Shown here one piece after another: positions 12,485 to 23,510 of a stretch of DNA of 64,000 nt. Under the pieces are notes generated by a model. It was not told the DNA's origin and made no database searches. It saw only the letters and a program-made list of their open reading frames with translations. The number at the start of each line of letters is the position of its first letter. Positions within the stretch are counted from its first letter, which is position 1. The stretch lies in contig CM067082.1 in NCBI GenBank assembly GCA_034008185.1, positions 11,392,984 to 11,456,983 on the forward strand, read 5' to 3'. A program made the position numbers and the translations under genes. Origin of the DNA: Gorsachius magnificus. Taxonomy: Eukaryota > Chordata > Aves > Pelecaniformes > Ardeidae.

Positions 12485-12700
12485 CATTCTTTCCCCTAAA
12501 ACCAGAACTAGAAGGCAAGCAATGAACTATCAGGTAGAGGATTTAAACCAAAAGAAAGTACCTTTTCACACAATGCATAACTAAAGAAATGGAATCCATT
12601 GCTACAGGATGTTGTAGGTGCCAGGAATTTAGATGAATTAAGAAAGCAATTAGACAAATTTATTGAATGAAAATCCATTAGCGACTATGAAAAATAAATA
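12485..12700 (+). mobile_element. ancient CR1/L3-type LINE 3' end
   Basis: The segment contains, in order, 'tatcaggtagaggattta', 'cttttcacacaatgcataac', 'atggaatccattgctacagg', 'gatgttgtaggtgcc' and 'ttagacaaatttattgaatg'. This is the sense-strand C-terminal ORF2 and 3' UTR of the old CR1/L3-type LINEs of amniotes ('tttttcacacaatgcataa... ggaactcattgccacaggatgttgtgg...'). The corresponding protein block (RLFTQCITKEMESIATG-like) aligns loosely with the FFTxRVVxHWNxLPxEVV block of the younger CR1 copies. It is much more diverged than they are and no open frame survives. Confidence 0.72.
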
Positions 12701-13247
12701 TACACCTCCTTTACCAGAAGCTGCTGGAAGGAGAGGGCAGGGGAAGTGAAACTGGAGGCTTGACTCAGTTTTATACCTCATCTTTAAATATTCACAGCAA
12801 ATCAATGTCAGAGACAGAAATCCTGGGATAGCTGGATCTTAACTCTAGAGGTGCTTTTACATTTCTGTGTTTAAAAGCATTACCTTTCCTCAACTTCTGT
12901 CAATACCCATTTCTTCTTGGGGCAATTCTGCTAGCACCTGTCTTTAAAACAAGGAATGACGTATTTTCTAGGTAATGGTTTCCATTTGTTTCTTATGTTC
13001 TGTATCCTCAGTTGCTAGCAGCCTCCTCTTTGCCAGAAGTGGCTGCCATTTTTATTTAGATGTTAATAGACCTTTTACAGAGCTGTTGGGAACACTCATC
13101 CTCTACCATTTCTCATTTTTATATTTTCACCTAACAGAAATCAAAAGTTTGAATGAAAATGCATGGTCATGCCTTGTGTGTCATACCAATATCTATGGAA
13201 TATAGCTAATTATACACAATATTTCTGAGGTCACTGGGTTTCATAGT
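12701..13247. other. unique non-coding sequence
   Basis: Nothing recognisable lies between the old LINE end and CR1 copy 2. The open frame at 12975-13205 has no protein-like features. Confidence 0.55.
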
Positions 13248-13746
13248 TCATAGAATCATAGAATCATAGAAAGTTTTGGGTTGGAAGGGACCCCTAGAGG
13301 TCATCTAGTCCAACCCCCCTGCAGTGAGCAGGGACACCGCTAACTAGATCAGGTTGCTCAGAGCCCCATCCAACCTGGCCTTGAATGTTCCCAGGGATGG
13401 GGCCTCCACCACCTCTCTGGGCAACCTGTTCCAGTGTTTCACCACCCTCGTTGTAAAGAATTTCCTCCTTATATCCAGTCTAAACCTACCCTGGTTTAGT
13501 TTAAAACCATTACCCCTTGTCCTGTCACAGCTGGCCCTACTAAAAAGATTTTCCCCATCTTTCCTATAGGCCCCCTTTAGGTACTGAAAGACCGCAATCA
13601 GGTCTCCCCGCAGCCTTCTCTTCTCCAGGCTGAACAAGCCCAACTCCCTCAGCCTGGCCTCATAGGAGAGGTGCTCCAGCCCTCGGATCATTTTTGTAGC
13701 CCTCCTCTGGACCCCCTCCAACAGGTCCATGTCCTTCTTGTGCTGA
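13248..13746 (-). mobile_element. CR1 LINE copy 2, 5'-truncated, open terminal frame
   Basis: The 3' tail (three TCATAGAAT-type units) is at the left, then about 95 bases of 3' UTR beginning with the typical 'gggttggaagggacc' and 'gtccaaccccc' blocks, then the ORF2 C-terminus ending at 13344. About 130 codons read without interruption: [75 protein letters not shown] and the end ALSNLI. The polymerase domain is missing because the copy is 5'-truncated near 13746, where similarity stops at the 'gtccttcttgtgctga' block. The unbroken frame points to a fairly young insertion. The subfamily looks the same as or close to copy 3. Confidence 0.95.
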
Positions 13747-15530
13747 CATTGACATGACAAGATCATTTCAGGGAAATTCAAATGATCAGCTTCATTAAAA
13801 TTCCAAGGGATAGAGAGGGTTCAGGTTTCCCGTTTGGTGTAGTATACCTTACAAAAAAAGATTTCTGAAAGGCATTCCTGCAATATACCTCTGCCTGTGT
13901 CCTTCTGCTGTTAAAATTCTTTTTTCCACTACTTGAAGGATACCAGAGTACTCACTCTTGCAGTTTCTCCTAATTGGTCTCGTGTGAACACCTCATGAAA
14001 TCACTTTGTGTGAAAGACTGACAGGCGATTCTTTCAAGGCAGCCTTGTGTGTTTTAGCATTTCTTGTTGTTTTGGGCCATCGCCCCAAGGAGTAAAAGCT
14101 GTCCATGATGTGAAGCCTCTGCACTTGAAATCTGTCCTCAAAGGAGGTTGTCTTTTCCCTTTATTTTCCAAATCTGTTACAGCAGTACCTGGGAGGGATG
14201 AGGAGATGAGAAGATGCACTGGCAGAGAGAAATATGTGGTAATAGCGGACACAAATTTCCACCTCCCAGGCCCTGGTAAATACCAAGTTGCACGTTCCTT
14301 TTAGTATGTCCCTAGAAACACTGCTATTCATTACGGGAACCCTCCTGGAAAAATTCCCTTCTGAGCTTTTCTTTTGCAATAATAATTTGAGAGTGAGCAT
14401 CAAATTCACAGGTCCACCTAGTAAAAGCACATACAGTTAAAGATTATATCAAGAGAGGGGATTAACTGCATAGATACAGAACACAGCTGCTAAAAGGCTG
14501 TCAGTGAAGGTGATTTTTTTCTTAAAGGAGAAATATTAAGAACAAAAGGTTCACATCACATTTTAGACTGAGGGCTTCAGCCTGCAGCTACATCCCTTTT
14601 CCAGGCAGCGTAATCTTCTGCGGGATATTCTCTGGAGAGCTGGGTACTCGTCAGCAGTGCCCACAGTCGCTGGGAGTGGCCCATAAATGCTGATTTAACT
14701 CTGGAGCTGGCTGTTCTGCACAGGTGCAAATTTTGCCCTTGGCAAAGAGAAGCAACGTAAGTGACACAGAAGCAATGACTTCTGCGACCCATCTCAGATG
14801 ATTTGCATCTGAAAAGAGACGGTTTTGGCAATAGAACTGTTTTGTCTCAATGTCTCCAAAATAAAACGATTTGACTCTTTGATTCAAATTGACTTTTAAT
14901 TCTGAAACTTCCTTCAATGCTCAGCTATTAAAGTCCTGGGCTTTTTGAAAGGTTAGCCTCCAGAAGGATTTTTTCTTTTGATTTTGACCCAACTCTGACT
15001 TAAGAGCAAATTACCAGAAAGGGCTCAATCAAACTGAGTTATCAACAGTTGTGTCAAAGAAAAACAAGGGTGAGCTTATCACCGAAGGTGTTGCCCACAA
15101 CATTTCCAGAGCTTTGCTCAAAACATGGGGTCATTTTTGCAGATTTTGGAGCTATTCTTTAAATGTGTGGACAGCAATACTGACATATTAGTAGCTGAGG
15201 CTACAAAGTGACCTGTGTGCCTGCCGAGTTCTGTCCCAGAGACCTCACTGCAGTACTGGCCCTTTGATATCCATGGAAATGTGGATTCCCAGGAACTGTA
15301 AGTAACCCTGTGGGCAAATTTATCTTATAACACTTGGGAAAAATAAAAGGTATCCAGCATGAGGTCATTAGTTCCTACGGGGGGAACAACTGACAAGATG
15401 CGGTTTAAAGGGGCAGAATTCACTTGAAAACCCTCTACATCTGGAATTTCCTTCTCATGTTACAGGAGTCCCAAATGTTCAAAACAGCGAACCATTAGCG
15501 ACTGAAGGAGCAGCAAAACATCTGTATAAT
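13747..15530. other. unique non-coding sequence
   Basis: I see no gene or transposon in this stretch. Overlapping openings at 14047-14430 and 14577-14917 on both strands carry no recognisable domain. Confidence 0.55.
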
Positions 15531-15534
15531 GCAT

Positions 15535-15720
15535 GAAATGTCTGGAAGTGTCTGACTCTCGGAATCAGCTAAAGCTTTCAATTGATGCTTTAATGGTGGT
15601 AATTGAAGTTTGCAGCACTGGCACATCCTAGCTCCGTAATTAGATGGATTACAATATTTCTTGTTTGGCAGCATTCTTTAAATAAGCTTCAGCTTTTCAT
15701 ATAGTCAACACTCTAGCAGA
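15535..15720. promoter_or_regulatory. possible conserved non-coding element
   Basis: An AT-rich but non-repetitive block carries several homeodomain-type cores close together: 'caattgatgctttaatgg', 'taattgaag', 'gtaattagatggattac' and 'tttaaataagctt'. Such clustering without simple-sequence character is common in vertebrate developmental enhancers. No conservation data are available here, so this is only a suggestion. Confidence 0.2.
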
Positions 15721-15899
15721 GATAAATGTCACATCAGTTCGGAGTGAAAAGTAATTTAAGGAAAGACTTAAATTTATCTTCACTGAGTACCAAAAAGGAG
15801 GTATTTCAAAGACATGACCATGTCCCTTTCTGTCTGCAAAGAATGGCCCATTTCTCACATATAAAGGCCAGCTTGTGAGGGGGAATCTATGGGCGTGCC

Positions 15900-16100
15900 T
15901 TCCCTGAAATCACTAAAGCTAAACCTGCTTATAATATTTTAGGATTTAGTTTACGTATTAATGAACAGATGAAATTCTGGTAATTAGAAGTGTGTAGGAG
16001 AAAAGGGAGAATTCCAAGGGAGGAAAATATATTGCCTATCGCTTAGCAAGATAGGATTTGTCACTGTGATTGGTAACCATATGGCCAATAAAAAAAAAAT
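15900..16100. promoter_or_regulatory. possible regulatory block with inverted CCAAT motifs
   Basis: At 16070-16090 an ATTGG and a CCAAT flank the palindrome CCATATGG in a nearly symmetric 21-base arrangement. 'gtaattagaagtg' and 'cgtattaatgaac' lie just upstream. CCAAT motifs bind NF-Y and CATATG is an E-box core. There is no TATA element, CpG island or downstream reading frame, so a promoter is unlikely. Confidence 0.18.
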
Positions 16101-17298
16101 GAAACCATGAAAAAAAGCTCTATGCTGGGATTATTTGAAGTGAAACTAAATAAAGGCAGTAGAGATCAGGAACCAGCCTCCGTCCTTCGGGGAATGGGAG
16201 ACATGCTCTTCAGTCACTTACATCCAAACCTTGCTTCTGTAAATCATTTTCACTCTGAGCCTTAAAATGGCAGCATCTAGCTTGTGCTTGTTTTAAAGCT
16301 CCTGACAAATGTGCTACACTTACCTATCTTATTTTATTGGTGCCCTTTGCAATTTTCAGAAGCAATGTTTTGAAACCAGCTCTGTTTCCTGGTGCTTATG
16401 TTTAGATTTTCTCCTACCTGGATGTTTTAGTTGAGTGATAAGAAAACTTCTAAACATCACTGGACTGGTTTATCTAAAGAACTGAGCAGCCTGAGGATTT
16501 CACTGAACAAATCCTCATCCCTATGTCCTGGGAAACGGATCACATGGATGTGTCATCACTGTGATTGAAGCAGATCTCCAAAGCAGAGCAGACAGGTACA
16601 GTTAATCTTCTTGTGGTCATACGATTGCCTCAGTTTCCTCTACAGAATCTCCCATCCCTTCACCTCCTTCCTTCATCATTCAACAGGTGGAATATGTTGA
16701 TATTCTTGCTATCCCAACCAGAGTCAAAATATTTCATGTCTGGGGCAAATCAGGCTGGCATAATTCCAATGGCCAAAAGAGGATTGGGAAAGGAACTCTA
16801 CGTCCTCTCCCATTTTTTATCCATGGCCTTCCAACTATGTGCACTTCATCTTGAGGAAATTTAGTAGCTGCCACCATCATTATTCCCTTATTACAGACTT
16901 TACATCATGCTTGGTTCCCCCATGACTGAATCAAGTTTTACAGTACAACATCCCACCACACTTTTGCCTTAGTACCTTGAAACAAGAAGAGCCTGTGACC
17001 TCCCTGTGTGAGCTGGTGAGGCTCATTTCAGTGAAATTTATGAAGCACATAGATATTGAAATCTGAATCACCAAAACCTTGACCTAGTGTCCATCAGCCA
17101 AGGACCTTACTGACAGTGACAGCCAAGATCTCAGCAAAGTTTCCCAAGAAAAAAACATCCCACAAGACATGCTTCATTTTCTCTGTAATTTGTAAGGTGC
17201 TCAGGTACTTAAACAATCAGAATAAATAAACAGAAAAAGAATGAAAAAGACAGATGAGTGATAGAGACTCTTTGTCACCACAGCAAATCACGCAGAAA
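16101..17298. other. unique non-coding sequence
   Basis: No gene or repeat is recognised. The 99-codon opening at 16565-16864 has ordinary non-coding composition. Confidence 0.55.
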
Positions 17299-17420
17299 GT
17301 CTGGGTTATATTTCCAACTTTGCCACAATCTGCTCTCTGATCTTCGGAACGTCCCCTGAAGGCCATTTTCATTCTGAAAGCTTTCTACCTGAAAATGACA
17401 ACACCTTACTTGGCAGAATT
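17299..17420 (+). repeat. MIR SINE relic
   Basis: The segment keeps the MIR layout in the right order and spacing: 'gtctgggttatatttccaac', 'tttgccacaatctgc', 'ctctctgatctt' and then the diverged 'attttcattctgaaag' and 'cctgaaaatgacaacacc'. Intact MIR reads 'tgggttcaaatcccagctctgccac ... ctctgtgcctcagtttcc...'. It is short and strongly mutated, as expected for a SINE dating to early amniotes. Confidence 0.55.
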
Positions 17421-20400
17421 ACTTTCTTGAGTAGTCATAGTTATAGTGCCTTCATCTCATTTAAAAAAAAAAAAAAAAAGTAATTTTTAAAACGGGCTGT
17501 TGTTTTTTTCTTTTTCAAAGAGCTGAGCTCAGCTATAGGCCGCCTTCTGATTCCTCAACAGAAAAAAAGTAGTTATGTCCCTGCAACCTCAACATCACAG
17601 GCTGTTCAAGCAAGGTCCCTGTGGACTTACTGGCTTGCATAATGTCTGGTGCAAAATATGCTTGTAGTTCCAAGAATGAATGAGTTTCAACTCGTTTTGA
17701 TGAAAGACTGCAGCACCTCTAAACATCAGGGCAGTGGCTTACCAGAAAAAGCATAAAATATATTAACTACTTTTAATATTGAGTTTAATCAGTTGACAAA
17801 AGGGATAATATAATGTGATTGCCTGCACGCAAGAGACCCCTTTCAGGTCTACACTCCGTAACTGCAGGGTATATCTTAAGGCAAAGAGATCAGTCGATGG
17901 TAAGGACCCTTCAGAGATTTGACCGTGTATGGGAGGTATAGTTTAAATGAAAGTGCTTTAGCTGTACATCCCTTCCTGTCCTACAACACATTCAGTAATG
18001 TGTTTAGGAGGATTATGATAAATTGTTAGTGTAATGATAGGGCAGGGATATCCCGGGTGAAGGAAAACCCTGGATAATTCTGCTGGCAGAACTGGTTTGA
18101 GTGCCACAATCCTTACACGTTTTGGAGGTCTCCAATGCAATACGGTGCAGAAGAACACCTTCAATGGAGGCAGCATGAAGCACTGAAACAAAACAAGGTG
18201 CTCTCGGAGAATTAAGCACTGGGAATGATGGACAAAGCCACCCATGATGGCCTTGCAGGACCACCCCCATGTTCAGCAAGGGGCACATAAAGCCTCTGAT
18301 TGACACACGATGGTTTCCACATACCTCTGCCGCTTATGAATCAGTGCTGAAGAGGGACCTCAAGAGGTAATTTAAAGCAACGGGGCTTATCAACTTGCAG
18401 ACAGTGCCATGTAAGTTGTAAGTATAGCTACACTATTTTGAGACCAGCACTGGCTCTGAGAGCAGCATAGACACGTGCACCTGGCACTGTGCCTGCACTA
18501 TAATAGTAAATGATAAAAGAAATAATAATAATAAATTATGACTTGGGTGGTTCAGGTCTGGATCTCTCATCACCTACTGCATGGTTTTGGGGCAAAACCC
18601 ACCCATGGATAATGGTGAATTGACTGTACTGCTAAATAACTTCCTCTCCCACACACATTGTATCAAACCAGTGGTCACACATACATACAGAAACCGAAAT
18701 CTCCACGGGGAAGTGAGGTAGAATTTCAGCGGCTGCAGAAATCACCGCTGTCCAATGTGGAAAAACTGCCAACAGCTGCCACTCACCCATCCACAGTCAT
18801 CTGTTCCTAAGCTTTACAAAGAGGATCTTGATACCCTCATTGACAGCTCGACTGTATAGTTCACAAGCACACTTTCCCCCATCTCCAGGCTGGACCTTTC
18901 AGTAACATAATTTGTGAAAGACCATTTCAAAGTTTCTTCTCAAAACACAGGATCTCATCACCCAGGAACATGGTTGGGGATTGTTCAAGGTGACAGTGAA
19001 TACCCGCAGGATACACCAGGTACCAGGTGTGAAGAGTTGTAACAGCTCCTGCATCAAGCGTGGAGCATAGATGGGATGATGAATGTTTACCATTGTCCCT
19101 TGCTTCAAGGGATTTGTCATAGGTGAGATATAGAAGCTGATAATCTTGATCTGCTGAAGTTTTCTGTGGAAGAATATTACAAAACATATTCTCCAAAGCA
19201 CTCAGCTTCCTATGCTTCACTCAGGTGGCGTAAAAGCTGTACAGGCTGGGCATATCCTGAGGGTCAGACCTGCAGCCTTTGGAGGTCTGAAAATGGCATG
19301 GAATTGATATGGCAGGATTGCACCAAGAACAGATGATGCTCCCTGTGCGACTGCTGCCAATTGGCTCTTATCTGCTGAAGGGTGGCTGGAGGTCAGACCG
19401 CTGGAACCCCAGTAGAGCATTATACTTTCTTTATGTTAAATAGAAATGTGCTGCAGCAGTTTCTTTCTTCTTTGGACCCTGCCTCATGCCATGACATAAA
19501 TTACAAGCCTGCTACTTGCATATACATGTATATCCTTTATATATATAATTTTGAATGGGGATGTGGCATTTCTTTGTGAATAAGCTAATATCCATGGACT
19601 TCACTCATGCATAGGTATGAGTCTCATCAAGGTAGGACAGGAAATATGGAGTGATAATTTTAGATTTAGCTCAAAGAAGTACAAGAAAAGAAAAGAATTG
19701 TGGAGTATTTTCAACCTGATGCAATTTTTTTCATTGCTATCTGTGGAATTCGAGTGAAGAAGGTCACTCATATAGCAGAGAAACTAATCACTATGGGCAG
19801 AATTCATTTTATCTGAGATTAGCCATCTAAGAGGCAAACATCTAATCTAAGGTGGTTTTCTAGGCTCCGTACTCAGTGGAGAAAGAAGGCAACACCCAGT
19901 ATGGGCAGGATCAGTCACCCTCTGAAGACAACTCTCTCTGCTTACTACAGAGGGAGTTCAAACTACTAGTTTACTTAAAATACTTGGCTTTTATGCAGTT
20001 GAGGTTATAAGAGGCAAAACATCCTCCAACTATTTAGCGTCTGCAATATTCAGGAGTTATGTGTAGCATGCCATTTTGCTTGGGTTCCCCTCCCATTTCA
20101 GATAATATTTTCTGCCAAGGTTAGAATATACCAGATCAAAAAGGAATAAAAGGCATCACCATTGTGTTTCTCTGAATAACACACATAGGTTGGGTGCCTT
20201 TCCCTTCATCTGTAAGAAAATTATGGGTCATCAATGCATTCAAGAGAGGGAACCAGTCCTGATTTTCAATAGGACGTTCATCAATACCTGGCACTGCAAT
20301 GGCTGAGAAATGTCTATTGTTCAGGGTAAGCCCTGCTTGACAGACTGGGGATAAGAGCCATAAAGCTAGCAGACACTCTTGGATTTTTGTGTCCTCAGAA

Positions 20401-20472
20401 GTGTGATTTAGAAGCAGTGACCAGCTCACTGCACTATTGTTCAAAGATTAAGGCAAATGGAATAAAGAAGTG
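17421..20472. other. unique non-coding sequence with short simple repeats
   Basis: A 17-base A run lies at 17463-17479 and an (AAT)n tract at about 18521-18535. Minus-strand openings near 17958-18306 and 18899-19220 are multi-frame and featureless. No gene or clear transposon is seen. Confidence 0.55.
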
Positions 20473-20645
20473 GCAAGGTCATCCAGTCGTAAGACACGCT
20501 TTTCGCAGTGTGTTTCTCAGTGGTTTGACCAATCTCATTTTAAAAGTCTCATGCTGTGGGGGCTATACCAGCTCTTTTGGGAGTTTGGTCTAGCCTAATA
20601 ATAGGTCTTTGTCTCAGGAAAAGTTCCTCGGTATTTGCCCTGTTA
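20473..20645 (-). mobile_element. old CR1 LINE 3' region
   Basis: Read on the plus strand the words are 'ggcaaggtcatccagtcgta', 'tctcagtggtttgaccaatc', 'tcattttaaaagtctcatg', 'cttttgggagtttggtctag' and 'cctaataataggtctttgtc' then 'aggaaaagttcctc'. Their order and spacing are those of an antisense old CR1 3' UTR and ORF2 end ('ggtcatccagtcca ... ccaatctcattttaaaagtctcaa ... cttgggagactgttcc ... taatggtctttgt...aggaaaag'). Divergence is far higher than in CR1 copies 1-5. The match may continue faintly to about 20720. Confidence 0.7.
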
Positions 20646-21156
20646 TTTTTTGCATGGTATTATTTTGTTGTTATATTCACCTCTTAGATAAATCCAATAA
20701 TCTTTCCTTTAAATTTGGGATTTTCATATACTTATACAGAAGCTTCACTTCCTCATGTTATAGATAACATTTCAAACCTTTGCTGCTTAGAAGACTTCAA
20801 AGGCAAAGAAATCGTGATACAAAGCTCAAGATGTGAATTCAAGCTCATGTGAATACAATGGATACACGGATTTCTGTTCTGGACAAGTATCAAAGGCTTC
20901 TTCCCATCCACAAAGATACACACAAACATTAGCTGGAGAAGTAAAAGGAAGTTTCTCAGGTGCCTCCAGCTATGGAAACCTCATATAATTTATCTGGCCA
21001 TGCTAGTTCCCTGCACTCAGGATTTTTTTTTCTTAACTTGGCCTCACACTTTCTTGAAGTTTTGACATAACAAGTGTCCAGCACTGAATATTTTGTCACA
21101 AATACAGTTATGGAGAACAGAAGCCTCCATTCCCATGAGCATCACTAATGTTTCTC
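20646..21156. other. unique non-coding sequence
   Basis: Nothing is recognised between the old CR1 and the family A relic. Confidence 0.5.
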
Positions 21157-21230
21157 TAGCACCTAGAGGCTCTGATGCCATTGTGGAATGTGTTGTAAAT
21201 TAAAAACACGGTCCCTGTCTCATAATTAAA
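21157..21230 (+). repeat. relic of ancient amniote dispersed repeat (family A)
   Basis: 'tagcacctagaggctctgat', then 'gccattgtg', then 'gttgtaaattaaaaacacgg' and 'tccctgtct' reproduce the family A order (cctagaggccc ... ccattgtg ... ctgtacaaacac ... gtccctgcc). This is one of the best-preserved copies in the window. Confidence 0.5.
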
Positions 21231-21289
21231 TTATCTGTTTGTACAAGGAAGCCTAAGACAGCGTATCATGCTCATTTTCATTAACCCAT

Positions 21290-21425
21290 TGATGACTCCT
21301 TCAATCTGGCTGCATTTTCTCATCAGGCATCAATTATCTCAATATTTTCAATTGAAAAACATCTGAGATTTGATTAATTTTTCAATACTAATTCAAAGGA
21401 AACAGGGAGTCATAACACTTGCTAT
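21290..21425. promoter_or_regulatory. possible conserved non-coding element with palindrome
   Basis: An AT-rich block holds the perfect 14-base palindrome TTTTCAATTGAAAA (21345-21358), with 'catcaattatctcaa' before it and 'gatttgattaattttt' after it. The block is not simple sequence and does not look like a transposon end. The suggestion rests on motif density only. Confidence 0.2.
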
Positions 21426-22476
21426 CTCAAAACAAACAAAATGTTCCTCGAGTAGTGAAAGTTTTTATTAAAACTGCACTTACAATTAAAATCAGAGACA
21501 ATATTTCAAGTGGGAAAAAAAAAGCTGGTTTTCATTAATAAAATCAAATTAGCTTTAAGTGGAAACAAGGGAAAGCAAACCTGAGGAAGGCAGACTGAGA
21601 GGGCTTCTAAGTATTGAAATACAGTGAAAAAGAAATAAGAAATGTAAGTGGAGAAATCAAAACATAACATTTTTAATTTGAGGCTTGTGCTGGTGTGAAT
21701 GTATTAAGTTCTTACCACCAAACAAATTCTAACTTACAAATAAGTTGCCAATGGTAGGGAAAATACTCATAGGAGGAAGTATATGGTAGGTTTAGAAATT
21801 CACACACCCACATGTTCTTCCTCTGTCCCTCCACCCCAATTGTGTCTGTCATTTTTCTCATAGAACTTAATTTATTTTGCTTTCTTGATCTGTTTCTGGT
21901 CATGATCTTGGCTAGGGTAAATTTCATGTTTTGGCTTCACGCCCCCAATGTTGACAGCGGATGTGTCCCACTCAGAAGCTCACTAGGATGAAGCTGGTCA
22001 GTGTTGAACTCATCCTAAATTCATTGACTCTTCCAATGTGTAGTTTTTATCCCACAAACCACCATATTTTGCTTTCCATTTCCACCACAGGACCTTTTTC
22101 TGTTCTTCCTTATTCTCATATCTCTGAAGAGGCTTTCATGTAGTCAAAGCAGCTATGTCTTCCTTTTATATTGCTTTTATTGACAGTTGAGCCTGGTGCC
22201 ACTCTTCCTGTGATATGGGGGGAGATAAGGCTCTTGATACCAATCAGTTACTCTACATAGGAGATACAACATTCCTCTGACAAATATTTGACTAACCTTT
22301 CTCCCAGCCATATATATCTCAGTGAACCACTATAAAATCCTGTGGCCCACCAGATCCATGTGACATTTCAGGGAGAGGACTTACCAGAAATTTTAATGCA
22401 GGGGGTGGGGAAGAAAGAAAAAGAAAAAAAACAAATTATGAGCTAAAATTTCAGCTGGTATGAATTAACAAAGCTT
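21426..22476. other. unique non-coding sequence
   Basis: No gene or repeat is recognised. Confidence 0.5.
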
Positions 22477-22528
22477 CACTGAAATCAAGAGCTATATCAT
22501 TTTACTTTGGTTAAGAATTAGGTCACAG
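22477..22528 (+). repeat. relic of an ancient amniote repeat (family C)
   Basis: 'cactgaaatcaagagctata', 'tcattttactttgg' and 'ttaagaattaggtcacag' follow the order of a common old reptile/bird repeat, 'cactgaagtcaatggagctacac...tttacac...gctgaggatctggccc'. Related wording ('ggccagatgaagtcaatgc') occurs at 22658-22676. The match is recognised by eye only. Confidence 0.35.
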
Positions 22529-23284
22529 AAGTTTATATTCCCAGAACCTCTCCTGGTATAAATTTTAGTATTGAGAATTGTTTCAATCAGGCAATGATTT
22601 GGCATCAAGTTCGGCCACATAATGGGTTCAGTATTAGAAAAAATTGTATGTAAAAGGCCAGATGAAGTCAATGCACACCGATGGTTCCAGTGGATTTAGT
22701 GCAATTCTTTCATCTTTGGGGAAGACCTGAGTTTTAAATAGACCAGCTTTTTACTGACTTCATATGAATATCTTAATCTCAGCTTGACTGGCAATCTTTT
22801 GTAAAGAGATCACCCTTGGAGGATGAAAGCAAAGGAAACATTTCTTCAGAAACCAAAAGAGGTGGGCAGGAAGACAGCTGGTGGGAAAGCCTGAAAAGAT
22901 AAATTAAATGGAAGTTGCTTCAATGGGGACCACTGAGCAGACCATAGCGACCAGTCTCTAGAGTGACATACCAGTAGGGGATAGTGCTACTCAGTATAAA
23001 CCCAGTTAAAACTCTTACCAGGATGAAGATATTTGGCACATTCCCAGACTGTTAATGTTGGGATAGGAAGAAAGACTTGAGATTTAGGTAATTGAGTACC
23101 AAGGTCTGCAACATGTGTGCAGAGCTTGCTACCAGGGACTGGCCAGAAAGTGCCAAAAATATATGGGTGTGCCTCAGAAACCAGCTGCCCTCATTGCACT
23201 TTGGCTACGACATGTTCTGATGTCTGGGATGTAGTGACAATGCAGATCCAAAATGAGAGGCACTATCCAAAGTTGCAGAGAAGG
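22529..23284. other. unique or unrecognisably old sequence
   Basis: There is no gene. Because a fossil LINE polymerase starts immediately to the right on the plus strand, part of this stretch could be the upstream portion of the same element, but I see no convincing motif. Confidence 0.45.
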
Positions 23285-23510
23285 AACTGACTGGCGGGGA
23301 GATGACAATGGCCTGTGCACAAAGGGGAACTCCAAGAGTAGAGAGTATTTTTGGTGTTCCTCAAGGATCAGTATCAGGTAATTAATTACCACAAAAAAAA
23401 GCAAGCTCTAAATAGAATTTGCTGATGAGAAGTTTAAAATATCTGGCACTATCAACGCAGAGAAGGATGAGGAGATCACACAGAAAGCATCAGATATTGT
23501 CAGTGATGGG
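23285..23510 (+). mobile_element. fossil CR1-type reverse transcriptase fragment
   Basis: Codons at 23353-23379 spell GVPQGSVSG, the CR1 reverse-transcriptase block (GVPQGSVLG in copy 4 of this window). About 65 bases further on, in another frame, 23415-23450 spells EFADEKFKISGT, corresponding to [11 protein letters not shown], the palm catalytic block. The second catalytic aspartate is now glutamate. The separation is shorter than in copy 4 (about 90 bases between block starts) and not a multiple of three, so a deletion with frameshift lies between. Upstream, 'ctgactggcgggga' fits the NWLxGRxQ region. No terminal repeat or tail is visible. Confidence 0.6.

Noticed and set aside
18470..18520. 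Possible MIR 3' end ('cacctggcactgtgcctgc')
   Set aside because: Only one MIR-like word is present and no second landmark follows at the right spacing.
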